A DNA stretch of 64,000 nucleotides. Origin: Actinoplanes lutulentus (lineage in GTDB: Bacteria; Actinomycetota; Actinomycetes; Mycobacteriales; Micromonosporaceae). The position numbers and the translations under genes were made by a program. The DNA is taken from assembly GCF_003259845.1 (NCBI RefSeq), contig NZ_QLMJ01000027.1, forward strand, positions 62,001 to 126,000. Direction: 5' to 3'. The notes below the pieces were generated by a model that saw nothing but the letters and a program-made list of their open reading frames with translations, was not told where the DNA came from and did no database searches. Shown here piece after piece: positions 1 through 8,116 of the stretch; within the stretch, counting starts at the first letter, position 1; each line of letters opens with the position of its first letter.

Positions 1-1
1 C

Positions 2-700
2 GCCGCGACGATCGTCTGCGAGGACGCCGACATCACGGCGGCCGCCCGCATCTGCGCTGCCACCGGGTACAGCAACTCCGGGCAGAGCTGCATCTCCGTG
101 CAGCGCGTCTATGTCCACCGGAGCCGATACCAGGAGTTCCTCGACGCGTTCACCCTCGCGGTCGAGAAGCTCACGATCGGGGACCCCCTCGACACCGCCA
201 CGGACGTCGGCTCGATGGTCGACGACGACGCTGCCGAACGCGTCGTCTCCTGGGCGCACGAGGCGGTCGCCGCGGGCGCGACCATCACGACCGGTGGCCG
301 CCGCGACGGCGCCACCGTGATCCCGACAGTCGTCGCGTCCCCGCCACCGGACGCCCGCCTGATCCGCGACGAGGTGTTCGGCGCCGCCGTCGCGGTCCGG
401 CCGTTCGACGACTTCGACGAGGTGCTGGCCACCTGTAACGACAGCCGCTACGGCCTGCAGGCCGGACTGTTCACCCACGACGTGCGGCGCATCGTCACCG
501 CGTGGCGTGAACTCGAGGTGGGCGGGCTCATCGTGAACGGCTCCTCGAACTACCGGCTCGACCACGTCCCGTTCGGCGGGGTCAAGGACTCCGGGTTCGG
601 CCGCGAGTCCCCGCGCTGGATGATCGACGATTACACCGTCGTCAAGACCTTGATGCTGCGCGGCATCTCCCTCTTCGGCGACCAGGAGGACGCCCGATGA
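2..700 (+). CDS. Aldehyde dehydrogenase, C-terminal part (cut by window start)
   Basis: NAD(P)-dependent aldehyde dehydrogenase that oxidises an aldehyde to an acid. The reading frame is open from the first bases, so the N-terminal Rossmann half lies outside the window. The catalytic cysteine is visible in the NSGQSC motif (codon 89-91), and the C-terminal substrate and oligomerisation regions follow (DEVFGAAVAVRPFDD, the PFGGVKDSGFGRE signature). It is the first visible gene of an operon: its TGA overlaps the ATG of the ThDP enzyme by four bases. The family is clear. The substrate is not. The context suggests a semialdehyde made by ring or carbon-carbon cleavage in the same operon. Confidence 0.93.
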   Translation, partial: AATIVCEDADITAAARICAATGYSNSGQSCISVQRVYVHRSRYQEFLDAFTLAVEKLTIGDPLDTATDVGSMVDDDAAERVVSWAHEAVAAGATITTGGRRDGATVIPTVVASPPPDARLIRDEVFGAAVAVRPFDDFDEVLATCNDSRYGLQAGLFTHDVRRIVTAWRELEVGGLIVNGSSNYRLDHVPFGGVKDSGFGRESPRWMIDDYTVVKTLMLRGISLFGDQEDAR

Positions 701-2454
701 CCCTCGCATCGGATGAGAAGACGGTGACCGCCGCCGAGGCGATGGTCAACCAGCTCGAGGCGTACGGCGTCGAATACATCTTCGGCACCTGCGGGCACAC
801 CAACATCGCCCTGCTGGACGCGATCGGGCGCAGCAGCATCCGGTTCGTCATCGCACGCCACGAGCAGGCCGCCGCGCACGCCGCCGACGGGTACGCCCGG
901 GCCAGCGGCCGCACCGGCGTGGTGCTCATGCATGTCGGTCCCGGCCTGACCAACGGCGTCACCGGGGTCCTCACCGCAGCGCTCGACTCGGTCCCGCTGG
1001 TGGCGATCGCCGGCGACATCCCGTCCTACTACCACGGCCGGCATCCGCACCAGGAGGTGAACCTGCACGCCGACGCCGACCAGACCGCCATCTACCGGCC
1101 CTTCGTCAAACGCGCCTGGCAGGTCCACCGCGCCGCCGACCTGGCCCGGTTCACCGAACGCGCCTTCTGGACCGCGGCGTCCGGACGGCCGGGCGCGGTG
1201 CTGCTCAGCGTGCCGATGGACCACTTCTCCCGTCCCGTGCCGGCCGGGACCGGCAGCGCCCACCCACTGGCCGTACCGCAACGCCCGGGCCTGCCCGCCG
1301 ACGTCGCGGACCGCATCGCCGACACGCTGCTCGCCGCCGGAAAACCCCTCGTCTACCTCGGCGGCGGACTGCGCCGCGGGCCCGGCCTCGACGCGTTGCG
1401 CTCCCTGATCGAGCATCTCGACATCCCGGTGGTGCACTCGCTGATGGCCAAGGGGACCCTGCCCGACAGCCACCCGTTGCTGCTCGGCATGCCGGGCTTC
1501 TGGGGCCTGGAGATCACCAACGAATACACCCGCGACGCCGACGTCGTCCTCGCCCTGGCCACGCGCTTCGCGGAGACCGACGCCAGCTCCTGGGACTCCC
1601 GCTACACCTGGAAGTTCCCGCCCGGCAAGCTGATCCAGATCGACATCGACCCCGCCGAGATCGGCCGCAACTACCCGGTCGACATCGGCGCGGTCGCCGA
1701 CGTCACCCACGCGGTCCAGGCGATCGACACCGCCGTCCGCGCCCGCCACCCGCAATCCCGGCGCCAGGCGCAGTTGCGCGAGACCATCACCGCGACCCGC
1801 CGCACCCTGTTCACGGACAGCCGCGAACGCGGCACCAGCGACAACTTCCCGCTGCGCCCGGAACGCATCCTCACCGATCTGCGGGCGATCCTGCCCGCCG
1901 ACGCGGTCCTGGTCACCGACGTGGGCTGGAACAAGAACGGGGTCGCCCAGTGCTACGAACTGCCGGACGAGGGGCGGTTCATCACGCCGGGTGGTGCCTC
2001 GACGATGGGCTTCGGACCGGCGGCGGCGGTCGGTGTCCAGATCGCCCGACCCGGCCGTACCGTGGTCGCCCTGATCGGTGACGGTGGGATGAGCGCCCAG
2101 CTCCCGGCCCTGCCGATGGCCGTCGAACAAGGCGCCCCGGTCATCTTCGTCGTGATGAACAACGGTTCCCACGGCACCATCAGCGACCTGCAGGCCGCCA
2201 ACTTCGGACAGAGCTTCGGCTGCGACTTCACCGGTCCGGACGGCAAGCCGTACAGCCCGGACTTCGCGGCGCTCGGGCGTGCGTGCGGCGCCGACGGCTA
2301 CTCCCTGACCAGTGCAGGGGACTTCGGCGACGCGTTACGTGCGGCCCTCGCCGCCCGCCGGCCGGCGGTCATCGACGTACCGATGGTCAACGAACCGGTG
2401 CCGACGCCGGGGCACTGGAACATCAAGGACATCTACCAGGGCATCTTCGAGTGA
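697..2454 (+). CDS. ThDP-dependent enzyme, acetolactate-synthase-like (possible ring-cleaving hydrolase or decarboxylase)
   Basis: 585-residue thiamine diphosphate enzyme with the standard PYR, central and PP domains. The catalytic glutamate is in RHEQAAAHAADGYAR (about residue 58). The ThDP/Mg motif begins GDGGMSAQLP near residue 460 and ends with MNNGSHGTI. The length matches acetolactate synthase, benzoylformate decarboxylase and cyclohexane-1,2-dione hydrolase relatives, and is somewhat shorter than usual for inositol IolD. It is coupled by a four-base overlap to the aldehyde dehydrogenase and followed by a dehydroquinase homologue and a Gfo/Idh dehydrogenase. It is therefore unlikely to be biosynthetic IlvB, since no small subunit or ilvC is nearby. 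Cleavage of an alpha-diketone or alpha-keto acid to an aldehyde is my inference. Confidence 0.9.
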   Translation: MTLASDEKTVTAAEAMVNQLEAYGVEYIFGTCGHTNIALLDAIGRSSIRFVIARHEQAAAHAADGYARASGRTGVVLMHVGPGLTNGVTGVLTAALDSVPLVAIAGDIPSYYHGRHPHQEVNLHADADQTAIYRPFVKRAWQVHRAADLARFTERAFWTAASGRPGAVLLSVPMDHFSRPVPAGTGSAHPLAVPQRPGLPADVADRIADTLLAAGKPLVYLGGGLRRGPGLDALRSLIEHLDIPVVHSLMAKGTLPDSHPLLLGMPGFWGLEITNEYTRDADVVLALATRFAETDASSWDSRYTWKFPPGKLIQIDIDPAEIGRNYPVDIGAVADVTHAVQAIDTAVRARHPQSRRQAQLRETITATRRTLFTDSRERGTSDNFPLRPERILTDLRAILPADAVLVTDVGWNKNGVAQCYELPDEGRFITPGGASTMGFGPAAAVGVQIARPGRTVVALIGDGGMSAQLPALPMAVEQGAPVIFVVMNNGSHGTISDLQAANFGQSFGCDFTGPDGKPYSPDFAALGRACGADGYSLTSAGDFGDALRAALAARRPAVIDVPMVNEPVPTPGHWNIKDIYQGIFE

Positions 2455-2480
2455 GTCCGCCCTAGAAGGTGAGGCCGTCC

Positions 2481-2939
2481 GTGGCGGAGCGGTTGTTCAT
2501 CCTCAACGGTCCCAATCTCAACATGCTCGGCCGGCGCGAACCGCACCTGTACGGCCGGGTGACGCTGGCCGCCATCGAGAGCAGATGCCGGGTGGTCGCC
2601 GGGGAACTCGACTTCGACCTGTTCTTCGCCCAGTCCAACGCCGAGGGTCAGCTCATCGACTGGGTTCACCAGGCATTCGACGAGACGGCTCCGGTCATCA
2701 TCAACCCGGCCGGGCTGTCCACCCGCTCCGTTGCCCTCTACGACGCGCTGCGGATGCTCGGCCGCCCGATCGTCGAGGTGCACCTCACCAACGTGTTCGC
2801 CCGCGAATCGCTCTACCAGGACGTGCTGACCGCGGCCGCCGCGTGGGGTTTCCTGGCCGGTTTCGGTGCCGAGGTCTACGAGATGGCGATGCGGGGCCTG
2901 GCCGCTCACCTGTCCGGAGGTGGCCGGCCGTGCGGATAG
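2481..2939 (+). CDS. aroQ: Type II 3-dehydroquinate dehydratase homologue
   Basis: 152-residue flavodoxin-like dehydroquinase family protein, which interconverts 3-dehydroquinate and 3-dehydroshikimate in known members. Visible motifs are LNGPNLNMLGRRE with the catalytic Tyr in YGRVTL, QSNAEGQLIDWVHQA, the IINPAG loop, and VEVHLTNVFARE carrying the general-acid His. The usual INPGAxxHTS loop His is replaced: the sequence reads INPAGLSTRS, with Thr at the aligned site. I chose the GTG at 2481 because AAGGTGAGG lies six bases upstream; a GTG at 2469 is also open. It sits between the ThDP enzyme and a Gfo/Idh dehydrogenase, whose start it overlaps by ten bases, so a catabolic role or a changed substrate is more likely than aromatic biosynthesis. 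Confidence 0.88.
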   Translation: MAERLFILNGPNLNMLGRREPHLYGRVTLAAIESRCRVVAGELDFDLFFAQSNAEGQLIDWVHQAFDETAPVIINPAGLSTRSVALYDALRMLGRPIVEVHLTNVFARESLYQDVLTAAAAWGFLAGFGAEVYEMAMRGLAAHLSGGGRPCG

Positions 2940-3979
2940 GAATCGTCGGCTGCGGCCGGATCGCCCGCAACCACGTCGGCGCCCTGCGTGGCGTCGAGGG
3001 CGTCCAGGTCGCCGCGGTCGCCGACATCGATCCGGGACGGGCCCGCGCGTTCGCCGCGCACCACGGCGTCGACCGGTCCTTCGGTGACCTGGATCAGATG
3101 CTCGACGGCGGGCTCGACGCCGTGACCATCTGCACTCCGCACGCGGACCACGAGGCGGGGGTGCTGGCCGCCGCCCGCCACGGCACCCACGTGCTCTGCG
3201 AGAAGCCCATCGCCCTGCGGGTGGAGCAGGCCGAGCGGATGATCGCCGCCACCGATGCCGCCGGGGTGCGCCTCGGGGTCCTCTTCCAACGGCGCTTCTG
3301 GCCGGCGGCGGCGCGCATCCGCGCGGCGATCGACGACGGCCGGATGGGCCTGCCGATCTGCGGTGGCGTCGTGGCCCGCCTGAACCGGGGCGTGGACTAC
3401 TACCGGGCCGAGCCGTGGCGTGGCCGCCTGGCGACGGAGGGCGGCGGGGTTCTGATGACGCAGGTGATCCACCACGTCGACCTGCTCCAGTGGTTCATGG
3501 GCCCCGCGCGGCGGGTGACCGGCCGGTGCGCGAACCTGGCCCACCAGGACATCATCGAGGTGGAGGACACCGCCGCCGCGCTCATCGAGTTCGTCTCCGG
3601 CGCCGTCGCCACGATCCAGGCCGGCACCACCTTCCAGCCCGGGCTCGGCGTGCAGGTGTGGGTCAGCGACGCGCGTGGCCGTACGGCGAGCGTGATGGAG
3701 TTTCCGGAGGGCGTCGGCTTCACCGACGTCCGGACCCTGCCCGGTGAGGAGGCGTTCGCCGGCGCGTACAGCGCCGGCCGGCCCTTCGACATCGCGCTGG
3801 CCGAGATCCACGACCACCTCGCGCCGTACCACGCCGAGCAGATCGCTGACTTCGTCGCGGCACTGCGCGAGGAGCGCGAGCCTGCCGTGACCGGCCGGGA
3901 CGCGCTGCGATCACTGGCGATCGTCGAGGCTGTCTACGCGTCGTCGCGCACCGGTGCGGCCGTGGAGTTGCCGTCGTGA
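2930..3979 (+). CDS. Gfo/Idh/MocA family NAD(P)-dependent oxidoreductase
   Basis: 349-residue dehydrogenase of the inositol/glucose-fructose oxidoreductase superfamily, which oxidises a hydroxyl of a sugar, cyclitol or similar polyol. The N-terminal Rossmann motif GIVGCGRIA is at residues 4-12. The catalytic lysine is in LCEKPIAL near residue 90, and the C-terminal domain has the typical GGGVLMTQVIHHVDLLQWFMG histidine region. The GTG start overlaps the end of the dehydroquinase gene and is preceded by CCGGAGG. It is the last gene of the ALDH-ThDP-AroQ-Gfo/Idh operon, converging on the IclR gene with only 14 bases between them. The substrate is inferred from context to be a ring hydroxyl. Confidence 0.92.
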   Translation: MRIGIVGCGRIARNHVGALRGVEGVQVAAVADIDPGRARAFAAHHGVDRSFGDLDQMLDGGLDAVTICTPHADHEAGVLAAARHGTHVLCEKPIALRVEQAERMIAATDAAGVRLGVLFQRRFWPAAARIRAAIDDGRMGLPICGGVVARLNRGVDYYRAEPWRGRLATEGGGVLMTQVIHHVDLLQWFMGPARRVTGRCANLAHQDIIEVEDTAAALIEFVSGAVATIQAGTTFQPGLGVQVWVSDARGRTASVMEFPEGVGFTDVRTLPGEEAFAGAYSAGRPFDIALAEIHDHLAPYHAEQIADFVAALREEREPAVTGRDALRSLAIVEAVYASSRTGAAVELPS

Positions 3980-3993
3980 GAGCGGGGGAGCGG

Positions 3994-4803
3994 TCAGCCT
4001 CCGCTGCCGAAGGGGCGATCGAAACCCCGCTCGGCCATCTGCTGCGCCATCTGCCGCAGGTCGGCGGCGAACGCGGTGACCTGGTCGGGGGTGAATCGGA
4101 TGGTGGGCCCGCTCAGAGCCAGTGCCGCGACGACACTGCCCGACTGCCCGAGAATAGGGACGGCCACGGCCGACAGACCGGCCTCGCGTTCGCCGTGGCT
4201 CTCGCCGTACCCCTTGGCGGCCGTCTCGTCGATCTCGGCGCGCATCGTCGCCGCGTGCTGCGGGCCGTGCGGCGACTGCTTGGCGATCCGGTCCAGAAGT
4301 CCGGCGGAGGCGTCGCGCAGCAGGACCTTGGAGGAGGCGCCCGCCCACATCGGCAGCTCGTCGCCGACGTGGACGACGTGTCGCAGCGGCTGAGGGCTCT
4401 CCTGCTGGGCGACGCACACCCGGTAGATGTCGCGAACCACGTACATGTTCACGGTCTCGCGCCGGCGCGCGGCGAGCTCCCGCATGTCGCGCTGCGTCTC
4501 GGGCGGCAGTTCCCAGCTGCGCCGGGCGAGATGCGCCCACCGCCAGAGTCCCGGCCCCGCCATGTATCCGCTGCCGGTGGCCCAGAGCAGGCCGCTCTGC
4601 TCCAGCGTCGAGACCAGCCGGAGCACTGTCGTCTTGGCCAGGCCGGTCTCCTCCACGATGTTGCGGATGGAGACGGTGGGCCGGTCATCGGTCAGCAGGC
4701 CGAGGATGCCCAGCGCCCGCTGGACGCTTCGCACGCCCTGCGGGTCGGCGGACTCCGCCGCGGATGGCTTGGCCGCGGAATTGCGGGTGGGGGGCGCGTC
4801 CAC
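3994..4803 (-). CDS. IclR-family transcriptional regulator
   Basis: 269 residues. The N-terminal winged helix-turn-helix (about residues 25-85, GVRSVQRALGILGLL followed by LAKTTVLRLVSTLEQSGLL) is typical of IclR. The C-terminal effector-binding domain contains GYGESHGEREAGLSAVAVPI near residue 200. IclR proteins sense small organic acids and often control aromatic, quinate or glyoxylate catabolism. This gene lies between the enzyme operon and the divergent TRAP transporter operon and is the obvious local regulator of both. The start is GTG at 4803. A dyad just upstream (4832-4847) could be an operator. Confidence 0.92.
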   Translation of the reverse strand: MDAPPTRNSAAKPSAAESADPQGVRSVQRALGILGLLTDDRPTVSIRNIVEETGLAKTTVLRLVSTLEQSGLLWATGSGYMAGPGLWRWAHLARRSWELPPETQRDMRELAARRRETVNMYVVRDIYRVCVAQQESPQPLRHVVHVGDELPMWAGASSKVLLRDASAGLLDRIAKQSPHGPQHAATMRAEIDETAAKGYGESHGEREAGLSAVAVPILGQSGSVVAALALSGPTIRFTPDQVTAFAADLRQMAQQMAERGFDRPFGSGG

Positions 4804-4831
4804 GGTTCTGCACTCTCCTCGTTTCGCGGGA

Positions 4832-4847
4832 ATGGTCCGCCGACCAT
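4832..4847. promoter_or_regulatory. Inverted repeat upstream of the IclR gene (candidate operator)
   Basis: Six-base perfect arms ATGGTC and GACCAT separated by CGCC, 29 bases upstream of the IclR start. GGTCC also recurs near 4912, 4975 and 4986 in the same 307-base intergenic region. IclR proteins bind short dyads, but the assignment is inference. Confidence 0.35.
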
Positions 4848-4928
4848 CCTTCCTGCTTCGCCACGGTGCTTGTTTGCGGGGCTCACCTTTCGCTTTTCAC
4901 ATATCCGTAACGGTCCGGACTCAAGCCC

Positions 4929-4957
4929 TTGCCATGAACCTGGGCCGCCCGTACTTT
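4929..4957 (+). promoter_or_regulatory. Putative sigma-70-type promoter of the TRAP operon
   Basis: TTGCCA (-35, 4929-4934), exactly 17 bases, then TACTTT (-10, 4952-4957). Transcription would begin near 4964, leaving a leader of about 147 bases before dctQ. Confidence 0.4.
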
Positions 4958-5039
4958 ACACCTAGTCCACACAGCGGTCCATCAGGTCCGGCTAATGGTT
5001 CGAGAGTAGCGACACTCACCTGAGAGCGAGGGCGCATTG

Positions 5040-5114
5040 TTGACCACCCCCGTCCCGCATCGCCGGCCCGTGGTGCCGGCGGCCGGAGCACGTGCCGGGA
5101 CTGATGACCGATGA
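5040..5114 (+). other. Possible short upstream ORF overlapping the dctQ start
   Basis: A TTG-initiated frame of 24 codons with GCGAGGG about seven bases upstream. Its TGA (5112-5114) overlaps the dctQ ATG (5111). The encoded peptide would be rich in Pro, Arg and Ala. Such an arrangement can couple translation to the next gene, but high-GC DNA produces short ORFs easily, so this is only a possibility. Confidence 0.2.
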
Positions 5115-5677
5115 CCGCTGAATCCGTTGCCGCCCCCGGTGACCCGCAGCCCGCTCCGCAGTCCGATGAGGACGTGCGGTGGCGGGAGCCGAGAGTTCTG
5201 CGCGTCTGGGCATCGATCGAGCTCTGGATCGCCTGCCTCGCGCTGACGATGATCTTTCTCAGCGTCCTCTGGCAGGTGATCAGCCGTTACGTGCCGGCGC
5301 TCAACTGGCCGGGCGTGGGCGAGGTCGCGAACTACTCGCTGATCGTGCTGACCTTCATCATGGTCGGCTACCTGATCGGCAACAACGGCCACATCACCAT
5401 CCAGGTCATCGACTATCTGGTCAAAGGACGAGCCTTCGTCGTGGTCAAAGCAGTGTCCGCCGCCTTGACCGGATTGATCTGCGCGGTGCTCGTCTGGGAG
5501 GCGTGGGCGCTGATCCAGGCGTACCCGACCCGCACGACGGCCGCTCTCGGCATCCCGATCTGGACGCTCTACGCCATCCCGATGCTCGGCTTCGCCTCCG
5601 GGACTGTCCGGGCCTTCATCAGGGTCTTCACCGCCACCCGCGAGGACGTCCCCTTCGACGCGGCGGAGGCGAAATGA
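5111..5677 (+). CDS. dctQ: TRAP transporter small permease (DctQ)
   Basis: 188-residue four-helix membrane protein. It is the small subunit of a tripartite ATP-independent periplasmic transporter, driven by an ion gradient. Hydrophobic helices run from about residue 35 to 160, with the family feature of a long aromatic stretch near ISRYVPALNWPGVGEVANYSL (VGEVANYSL region, about residues 70-80). It overlaps dctM by four bases (ATGA). With DctM and DctP it should import an organic acid, most likely the substrate of the neighbouring catabolic enzymes. Confidence 0.9.
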   Translation: MTAESVAAPGDPQPAPQSDEDVRWREPRVLRVWASIELWIACLALTMIFLSVLWQVISRYVPALNWPGVGEVANYSLIVLTFIMVGYLIGNNGHITIQVIDYLVKGRAFVVVKAVSAALTGLICAVLVWEAWALIQAYPTRTTAALGIPIWTLYAIPMLGFASGTVRAFIRVFTATREDVPFDAAEAK

Positions 5678-6954
5678 TCCTCGAGCTGTGGATGGTCGGC
5701 GTTGCCATCGCCGTCCTGCTGTTTCTCCGGGTGCCGGTCGGGCTCGCCTTCATCGGCCCCAGCCTCTGGTACGCACTCGCGGACGGCCGCTCCGAAGGTT
5801 TCGCGCTCAAGACCACCTTCGACGGTCTCAACAGCTTCCCGCTGCTGGCCGTCCCGCTGTTCATCCTCGTCGGCGTGCTGGCGAACCGGCTCGGCATCGC
5901 CGACCGGCTCTATGAGTTCTGCCTGGCCGCGCTGGGCCGGCTGCGCGGCAACCTCGCGTACGTCAACGTCGGCTCCGCGGTCGGCTTCTCCTGGATGAGC
6001 GGATCCGCGCTCGCCGACGTGGCCGGGCTCGGCAAGATGCAGATCCCGGCGATGATCAAGGCTGGCTATCCCGCCGGATTCGCTGCCGGGCTCACCGCTT
6101 CCTCATCGCTCATCAGCCCGGTGATGCCGCCCAGCATCCCCGCCGTCATCTATGCCGCGACCGCGACCGTCTCCACCGGAGCCCTTTTCGCCGCGTCCGT
6201 CCTGCCGGCGTTCGCCATGGCGGCCGGGCTGTGCATATACATCCTTATCTGGACACTGCACCGGCCGCAGTTCGTCTCGGTGCCGTTCGATCGTGACCGG
6301 TTCACCCGTGCCTCGGTGGGCGCCATCGGCCCGCTGCTGACTCCGGTGATCCTGCTCGGCGGCATCCTCTCCGGCGTTTTCACACCCACCGAGGCCGCAT
6401 CCGTCGCTGTCCTCTACATGCTCATCCTCGGCCTGATCTACCGTTCCGCGACACCGCGGCTGCTGCTCCAGTCGCTACGCGAGACCGCTGTCATCACCGC
6501 CGGCATCACCCTGATCCTCGGTGCCGCGGCGCTGCTCGGCCTGATCCTCACCCGGGCCCATGTGTCACGCGACGTCGCCGAGTTCCTCACCTCGTTCTCC
6601 GACGACCCCTGGGTCTTCATGATCCTGGTCAACATCATCCTGCTGATCCTCGGCTGCCTGATCGATGCCACGGCGATCATCCTCGTGACGGTGCCGGTCC
6701 TGCTGCCGATCGCGATGGATCTCGGCATCGACCCCATCTACTTCGGCGTTGTCATGATCATCAATCTGATGATCGGCCTGCTGACCCCACCGGTGGGAAG
6801 CGTCCTCTACATCACCAGCTCCGTCACCGGCAAACCGGTCGACGTCATCTTCCGCGGCGTCGCCCCGTTCCTCATTCCCCTGGTCGCCGTGCTGATTCTG
6901 GTCACCGCACTGCCCGGCCTCGTGCTCTGGCTACCCGGCCTCCTCGGCTTCTGA
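5674..6954 (+). CDS. dctM: TRAP transporter large permease (DctM)
   Basis: 426-residue polytopic membrane protein, the substrate-translocating subunit. It has the expected length for DctM and the family signatures VPLFILVGVLANRLGIADRLY, GSAVGFSWMSGSALADVAGLG, PPSIPAVIYAA and GLLTPPVGSVLYITSSV. The ATG at 5674 is preceded by GGCGGAGG and overlaps the dctQ stop, so the two permeases are translationally coupled and probably made in equal amounts. Confidence 0.95.
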   Translation: MILELWMVGVAIAVLLFLRVPVGLAFIGPSLWYALADGRSEGFALKTTFDGLNSFPLLAVPLFILVGVLANRLGIADRLYEFCLAALGRLRGNLAYVNVGSAVGFSWMSGSALADVAGLGKMQIPAMIKAGYPAGFAAGLTASSSLISPVMPPSIPAVIYAATATVSTGALFAASVLPAFAMAAGLCIYILIWTLHRPQFVSVPFDRDRFTRASVGAIGPLLTPVILLGGILSGVFTPTEAASVAVLYMLILGLIYRSATPRLLLQSLRETAVITAGITLILGAAALLGLILTRAHVSRDVAEFLTSFSDDPWVFMILVNIILLILGCLIDATAIILVTVPVLLPIAMDLGIDPIYFGVVMIINLMIGLLTPPVGSVLYITSSVTGKPVDVIFRGVAPFLIPLVAVLILVTALPGLVLWLPGLLGF

Positions 6955-6993
6955 CCCACCGGCCCGCCATCCCACACCGGGAGGAGAAACGCC

Positions 6994-8028
6994 ATGCACC
7001 AACGTCCAGCAGGGTGGCGCCGCATCACCGCGGCGCTGACTCTTCCGATAACACTCGTTCTCGCCGCAGGGTGCTCCACATCGAGCAACGCACCCACCAC
7101 CGAAGGCGAGAATCCCACCCTGACCATCAAGATCGGCAGCTCTCAGCCGGAGAGCCAGCCGAACTACTACTGCGGGATGAAGCTGCTCAAGGAACGGGTC
7201 GAGGCACAGAACCTCGGCCTCACCATCGACATGTTCCCCAACAGCCAGCTCGGCCCGGACGCCGAACGTTACGCCGGTGTGCAGAGCGGGGACATCGACA
7301 TCGACCTGCAGGGCGGCTCAGCGATGTCCACCGCCTACCCGCAGATCGGCGTGCTCGACGCGGCATACGCATTCAACGACGTGGACCACTTCTTCAAATG
7401 GGTCGACCAATACGGCAAGGACTTCTTCACCGACTTCAACGCGGCGACCGACACCACCATCGTCGACGCCTGGTACTTCGGCATGCGGACGTTCACCGCC
7501 ACCAAGCCGATCCGCAAACCGGCGGACCTCGCCGGCCAGAAGATCCGTTTCCCGAACACCCCGCAGTTCCTCGCCAACGCCGAGGCGCTCGGCGCCGACG
7601 CGGTGGCGATCGCCGTCGAGGAGCTCTACCTGGCACTGCAGCAGGGCATCGCGCAGGGCCAGGAGAACCCGGTCGTGGCCACCCACGCCCAGAAGTTCGA
7701 CGAGATCCTCAAAGTCGCCAGCCTCACCAACCACCAGGTCGGCACCCACTACGTCGTGGTGTCGGACAAGACCCTCGACAAGATGAGCCAGCCGCAGAAG
7801 GACGCTCTCTTCAAGGCCATCCACGACATCCGGGCCGAGAACCGCAAGTGCGTCGACGACGAGACCGAGAAGGTCCTCGACGGCTGGCGCGGTGACTCCA
7901 CCCGCACGGTGGTGGAGATCGACCAGATCGACCGGGAAGCGTTCATCAGCAAGGCGGAAGCCTTCTTCAACACCCACTTCAAGGGCGAGAACCTGGAGCT
8001 CTACAAGAGCGTCCGGGCCTCGGCCTGA
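6994..8028 (+). CDS. dctP: TRAP transporter substrate-binding lipoprotein (DctP)
   Basis: 344 residues with a lipoprotein signal (basic n-region, hydrophobic core, LAAGC lipobox with Cys near residue 27), so it is anchored outside the membrane. The mature protein has the DctP fold motifs, including GQKIRFPNTPQFLANAEALGADAV. Its Arg in known relatives forms the salt bridge to a carboxylate ligand. The downstream ELYLALQQGIAQGQENP motif is also typical. GGGAGGAG lies six bases before the ATG. The motif set argues that the ligand is a carboxylate; its identity is unknown. Confidence 0.94.
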   Translation: MHQRPAGWRRITAALTLPITLVLAAGCSTSSNAPTTEGENPTLTIKIGSSQPESQPNYYCGMKLLKERVEAQNLGLTIDMFPNSQLGPDAERYAGVQSGDIDIDLQGGSAMSTAYPQIGVLDAAYAFNDVDHFFKWVDQYGKDFFTDFNAATDTTIVDAWYFGMRTFTATKPIRKPADLAGQKIRFPNTPQFLANAEALGADAVAIAVEELYLALQQGIAQGQENPVVATHAQKFDEILKVASLTNHQVGTHYVVVSDKTLDKMSQPQKDALFKAIHDIRAENRKCVDDETEKVLDGWRGDSTRTVVEIDQIDREAFISKAEAFFNTHFKGENLELYKSVRASA

Positions 8029-8038
8029 TCGAGGCAGC

Positions 8039-8061
8039 GGGGCCGGCGATCCGCCGGCCCC
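8039..8061 (+). terminator. Strong hairpin after dctP (partial terminator or mRNA stabiliser)
   Basis: Ten-base perfect GC stem GGGGCCGGCG / CGCCGGCCCC with loop ATC, 11 bases after the dctP stop. No U tract follows, so it may protect the upstream message or reduce read-through to aroE instead of terminating fully. Confidence 0.5.
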
Positions 8062-8064
8062 AAA

Positions 8065-8104
8065 GATCAAAACCCCACGATCAAAACCTCACGATCAAAA
8101 CCTG
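8065..8104 (+). repeat. Three tandem 14-base repeats before aroE
   Basis: GATCAAAACC followed by CCAC, TCAC and TGGA begins at 8065, 8079 and 8093, an exact 14-base period. The array lies between the dctP hairpin and the aroE ribosome-binding site. It is A-rich in otherwise GC-rich DNA. Function unknown. Confidence 0.85.
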
Positions 8105-8116
8105 GAAGAGGTACGG

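Noticed and set aside
631-2172. 513-codon open frame on the minus strand
   Set aside because: It is antisense to the ThDP enzyme, has no domain, and its composition follows the third-position GC bias of the real gene.
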